The notes below the pieces were generated by a model that ran no database searches, had not been told where the DNA came from, and saw only the letters and a list, made by a program, of their open reading frames with translations. Position numbers and translations under genes: made by a program. 64,000 nt of DNA from Symbiodinium kawagutii (Eukaryota; Sar; Dinophyceae; Suessiales; Symbiodiniaceae), in contig VSDK01009460.1 of assembly GCA_009767595.1 (NCBI GenBank), positions 16,254-80,253 on the forward strand, read 5' to 3'. Numbering within the stretch: the first letter of the stretch is position 1; the number at the start of each line of letters is the position of its first letter. Shown one piece after another: positions 60,206 to 64,000 of the stretch.

Positions 60206-60370
60206 TCATGTGCCCTGGGATAAGATCTCAGCTTTCTGTTGCAGCTGGGCTGTCATTTCATCATAGAAGGTTCGCTTCCATTCCTTGTCGTTGCGCATGG
60301 CCATGACAATGAGATTCCTAGGGAGCTGGATCCAGCCAAGGATTTGTTCGCAATCACATCGTTGATTGGC
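60206..60370 (-). CDS. Candidate exon, unknown protein
   Basis: A minus-strand frame reads C-E-Q-I-L-G-W-I-Q-L-P-R-N-L-I-V-M-A-M-R, then N-D-K-E-W-K-R-T-F-Y-D-E-M-T-A-Q-L-Q-Q-K and A-E-I-L-S-Q, stopping at 60206. Amphipathic helical composition. It sits upstream of 59627-60124 on the same strand and may belong to the same gene. Confidence 0.45.
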   Translation of the reverse strand, partial: ANQRCDCEQILGWIQLPRNLIVMAMRNDKEWKRTFYDEMTAQLQQKAEILSQGT

Positions 60371-60439
60371 AAAAAACCGAGGAAACGAGAAATTGAACAA
60401 TAGGAACACCAATTGATGTGTTCTATTGGTTGAACCAAT

Positions 60440-61130
60440 CATATTGTCATATTGTTAAGCTGGTTTATTGATTGGAAAAAAACAACAGACAACAGGAACA
60501 AAATCAATAAACCGCATGGTGTGTTTCTCTTTGTCTTGGCTGGTTGTTGCAAGTTATTATTGTTACATATTGTTACTATTCTTAACCATGACTAACCCCA
60601 GAAAACCACATGCTGAGAAAAAGGAACTTCGCAGTGTTTGACTGACAGGCAAAAAGTATCGCAGTATCAGAGAGATCGACAATGCTGTGGGGTTGCATTG
60701 ATTCGTCAGTGTTTAAGCATATCACGATTAGTTAAGCCTAAGCATCAATCAGTCATTGTCAACCGTTGCTAACCATGCAGTAAATATTTTTTCCAGTACT
60801 CAACCATTATCCATCATATGTCATGAGCACAATGGCCTGAATTTGCTGAATATCGGCATCTCCTGAGTGTGTGGACTGTGTGGACCTATTTCTCACTCAG
60901 GGACAAAGGGGGACTCTTCCTTGTCATGCTGCAGTAGTAGTTAATCACAATAGCTACATAGTTCTTGTCCCCAACTTATGACCAATACCATATAAGTCAC
61001 ATCAACTCATTGCCAATATGTTGAAACCATCGTTTTTCATTCCGTATCTATCAAAAACCAATCAACAACTCTAGCAAAAAACTCACTAGCAATCAACAAA
61101 TCAACTCAAAATCAACTGCCTAACTCACTG
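60440..61130. other. AT-rich spacer
   Basis: No open frame of note; AATCAACAA and CTCACTAGCAATC words near 61060-61120. Confidence 0.5.
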
Positions 61131-61159
61131 CCCAACAGTCATGTACAACCACTACCACC

Positions 61160-61308
61160 CTGGGGCTGGCCCCGCTTCCCTTGGTTGAACCCGCGAGGCC
61201 AAGCGTCCAGCGACTCCCCGACTTCAGCGGCTGCACCGCGTGCCATTTGTCGCCGGGATGCAGCACAGCGGTGCCCACCGCGTGGTGTTTGTACTCCAGG
61301 ATGCCGCC
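61160..61308 (-). CDS. 2-oxoglutarate/Fe(II) oxygenase, C-terminal exon
   Basis: After acceptor CACTTGCCAG the frame reads G-G-I-L-E-Y-K-H-H-A-V-G-T-A-V-L-H-P-G-D, then K-W-H-A-V-Q-P-L-K-S-G-S-R-W-T-L-G-L. This fits the end of the double-stranded beta-helix of 2OG oxygenases (prolyl-hydroxylase type): W-H-x-V-x-P holds the distal metal-binding His and S-G-x-R the 2-oxoglutarate-binding Arg. The N-terminal H-x-D exon was not found. The 3' edge is uncertain. Confidence 0.7.
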
Positions 61309-61389
61309 CTGGCAAGTGAAAGCATGCGCTTTCAAGGCCCAGAAGGCCAGCGATTTTGGGTTGATCCACTAGGTGAAATATGGTGACCA

Positions 61390-62090
61390 ATGATGGCTGT
61401 TTGGTTATAGTTTTAAAATAGTTTAATCAATGATGGGTTCATGAATCATTAATGGTAATTAATTCTGGTTGACGATGGTGATTCGTAACATTGCTAATGA
61501 TAGATAAAAATAGCTTAATGGTAGTGATCAACCCAGTCTATATTGAATGATAGTTTCATGATGGCTTGATGATAACTAATGATGGTTCAATGATCAACCA
61601 TCAACTAGGCGAAATATGGTTTCATGATGGCTTCATGACAATCAATTATGTTTGGTGATTCAAAACATTTTTGATTCTGAGGTTGTACGGGTTAAGAGCC
61701 TGAGTATCAATCTAAAACCATTGTGGTAGTTTCATATCTATGACACAAATTGTGTCAGTCATTGTTTATGATATACATAAGTGATGTCTGTCCCAGCATG
61801 TCTGGTTTGGTTTGCAGTCACTCACCCGTGAAAATGATGGCTCCGACCTAGAGATCCCAGTGCTGTGAACAAAAATTGTCCACCCATCACGGCAAGGGTC
61901 CAATTGTCATGGATGGTACGCTATGCGCGCATTCGAGTTACCCTGTAAACCATCCCTTGGAGTACCAGCTATATTGAAATCCACTGGTACCCACTGGTAT
62001 AGTTCATCCTTTAAAGGTAGCACTGGCACGCCATAGGTAGCAACCCAGTCATTCCCCTGGGGGCCCCAAGCCACTCATCAACATCCACCA
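61390..62090. other. Low-complexity spacer
   Basis: GATGGTTTCATGATGGCTT and TAATGATGGTTC words; no coding signal. Confidence 0.5.
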
Positions 62091-62093
62091 ACA

Positions 62094-62211
62094 TGGCAAT
62101 GGGTCAAAACCCTTAGTCCCCGTGGTTCCCCCATCATTTACCTTTGTTTTCCTAATGATTGTTGGTGATTATCCCCTATGAAATTGCTTGGTTGATATTG
62201 ACCCATAGCCA
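62094..62211. repeat. Family-2 TIR element
   Basis: TGGCAATGGGTCAAAACCC to ATATTGACCCATAGCCA, with CCTTAGTCCCCGTGGTTCCC inside. The best-preserved copy. Confidence 0.88.
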
Positions 62212-62286
62212 TATAGTTGGTATATACCCCGTATAATTGTTAGTTGTCATCCCCTATCATTCACCATTAACCAGCTATAACATATG

Positions 62287-62357
62287 GTTGGTTGTTGGTG
62301 GATGTTCGCTATCATCCCCTATGATTATCCATTCACCAACATCCACCAACAACCAAC
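62287..62357. repeat. Inverted repeat with perfect 20-bp arms
   Basis: GTTGGTTGTTGGTGGATGTT (62287-62306) and its exact reverse complement (62338-62357), loop 31 nt. The right arm ends 10 bp before the exon at 62368. Confidence 0.9.
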
Positions 62358-62367
62358 ATCCACCAAC

Positions 62368-62468
62368 CCGGTCGGTCGCCTTGTAGACGTCGGGATCCAA
62401 CCGCGGAGTCCCAGCATCCACATCCTCCGGCGCCGGATCCAACAGCAGCAGCTCAGCTCCTTGGAAGC
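62368..62468 (-). CDS. Candidate exon with consensus splice sites
   Basis: 101 nt between acceptor GGTTTCCCAG and donor GACCGG then GTTGGT: F-Q-G-A-E-L-L-L-L-D-P-A-P-E-D-V-D-A-G-T, then P-R-L-D-P-D-V-Y-K-A-T-D-R. Acidic, GC-rich, clearly coding-like. It may be an upstream exon of the oxygenase at 61160-61308 (same strand, 1.1 kb away). Family unknown. Confidence 0.6.
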
Positions 62469-62509
62469 CTGGGAAACCCAGGAACCTCACAGCGGTGACG
62501 GCTAGGAAG

Positions 62510-64000
62510 TGACCCGACCGTGGACCATGAAAACTATTAGATGGCTAAGCTATAGTTATGCTTAGTTTTTAAAAATATGCCGATAGACTAAACTATGGCC
62601 AAAATTAGTCATATTGGCCAATAGTAACTACAATGCACCATTGTCAAAAACATGTTGGCAATGATTACTACATGTTGCTGCTGGTTATCAGCCAGTTCTT
62701 AGCCGTCATGCTTTGGGTGGTCCCGTCATGCTGTGATGGTGCCGTGTGCCCTGAGTGAAAAGAAGTACCGTGACAAAGCTTGAAGATCAGGTCTAGTGCC
62801 CTGGGTGAAAATGAATACCCTGCACATGTAAATGATGCAGATATGCAGATTCATCATCTTAGATAAATATCACATGATTAATTATACATCATATGAGTCT
62901 GGATCGCCACAAAATATCACAAACATATACCAAATCAGGCGCACAAACATCCTAGCAATGCCTACTTTTATCATTCTTCAAGAGACGCCAAACATTGTCT
63001 TCGTTAAATGGTAGAATCTATGCATTTTGAATATGCGGGTCTGAATATCTGTTGTTCATGCCCTGGCACAAATCATGCACGAGATCATCGCCAAGAAAAC
63101 ATCATGAGAAATGTTGAGAGAGATTGCAAAACCAAAACTTAGAGCTGAGAACAAGACCCGATGTATTCTCAGTGCCCCCAAGAAATAATGAACATAATCC
63201 AAGGATGCAAACACCTGGCAAAAGAATCAGTCAGTCTCTGGCAGCATACAGGATGGCCTTAAGCTTTTTGCGAGAAAAATGAAGCAGAAGTTGCTGCATC
63301 AAATCATATCAGCCGGAAGGGCTTTTCTTGGCAGAGTCGATTGTGGGCCTGATCCATGAATTATGTCTTTCGCACTTGAGTTTAACTTGTACATTTAAAA
63401 ATCTGCTTGACGGGATCCCCTTCCACCTACCAAAATTGATTTACCACTAGGGAAACCGACGCAGCAATGGCATCAGCACTGGGACGCCAAGCTACACGTT
63501 CACAGTGAGATCCGAGTCGTCGGTATGGGCTTTCAGGGAAGTGTCTCTGCCCTCCTGGTGACTCAGTCGTCGAAGAACTTCCAGTGGCTACGTGCCCGTG
63601 GCGTAAGGTATCTGATACTGGAGTGAATCCATGATCAATGACCAATGGTACTATTCCATCAGCTATTCTGGTAGTGGTAAGCTTAACTTACCAATAAGGT
63701 ATCTGGTAGTACATCATGGATGAGTCCACCGCTGAGGGATGCGCCAGTGTTGATGTTTCGCCGAGCCCGTGGCTAGTCATTGTCATAGGGATGTCTTGTT
63801 GATCATTCTCTATCATTGTCTCTCATGATCATCCACTACCATGATACTCATCTGTGAATGATTCATTGTGAGAATGGTTGGTAGTGGTCTATCATTATCT
63901 ATCATTGTCTCTCAAGATAGCCAATCATTGACCATCGCGTACCAGGATCTAACACTACCAGAGTAGCTAACCCATTAATTGGTTCAATCATTGACCAATG
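62510..64000. other. Spacer to window end
   Basis: Mostly AT-rich. A GC-richer patch at 63450-63610 is open on the minus strand (H-F-P-E-S-P-Y-R-R-L-G-S-H-C-E-R-V-A-W-R) and could be an exon, but its edges are unclear. Confidence 0.4.

Overview
The window looks like nuclear DNA of a dinoflagellate, most likely a Symbiodinium-type coral symbiont. The evidence is: genes cut into many short exons whose 5' splice sites are GT, GC and GA; a retroelement that carries a cytosine-5 DNA methyltransferase; a ubiquitin-like plus ankyrin-repeat gene in one exon; and long AT-rich spacers full of CATCAACC/GGTTGATG-type low-complexity DNA. There is nothing bacterial or viral in layout.

Layout. 1-4.2 kb is satellite DNA (AGT trinucleotides, a 1.1-kb 10-bp minisatellite, GATA repeats). 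About 4.7-18 kb holds short minus-strand exons with splice signals, several reading as WD40 (beta-propeller) repeats, separated by repeat-filled introns. 21.5-23.4 kb is an intact 633-aa ankyrin gene (minus). 26-29 kb has fragments of two or three minus-strand genes of unknown function, and two of their introns coincide with a terminal-inverted-repeat (TIR) element that supplies both splice sites (an introner). 29.15-37.21 kb is one 8.06-kb tyrosine-recombinase retroelement (minus) with gag-like frames, reverse transcriptase, RNase H and tyrosine recombinase; a complete cytosine-5 DNA methyltransferase sits inside the RNase H domain. It ends in split direct repeats (A1 ... B1-A2-B2) and carries a nonsense codon and frameshifts. 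37.6-38.6 kb has a duplicated decayed exon and a strong hairpin. 39.2-43.7 kb holds eight in-frame exons of a tRNA (guanine-37-N1) methyltransferase (TRM5 family, minus), the best cellular gene here. 44-64 kb is mostly spacer with isolated candidate exons, including the terminal part of a 2-oxoglutarate/Fe(II) oxygenase (61.2 kb), and a 795-bp TIR element with an internal 119-bp tandem repeat.

Two short non-autonomous TIR families are scattered throughout (family 1, ends TGGTTTCTC, about 14 copies, with 6-bp target duplications ending in GG; family 2, ends TGGCTATGGGTCAA, about 11 copies). Nearly all recognisable coding sequence reads from the minus strand, as expected for the one-way gene arrays of dinoflagellates. 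Exon boundaries come from reading splice signals, frame and family motifs by eye; the TRM5, ankyrin and retroelement calls are firm, and most isolated exons are tentative.
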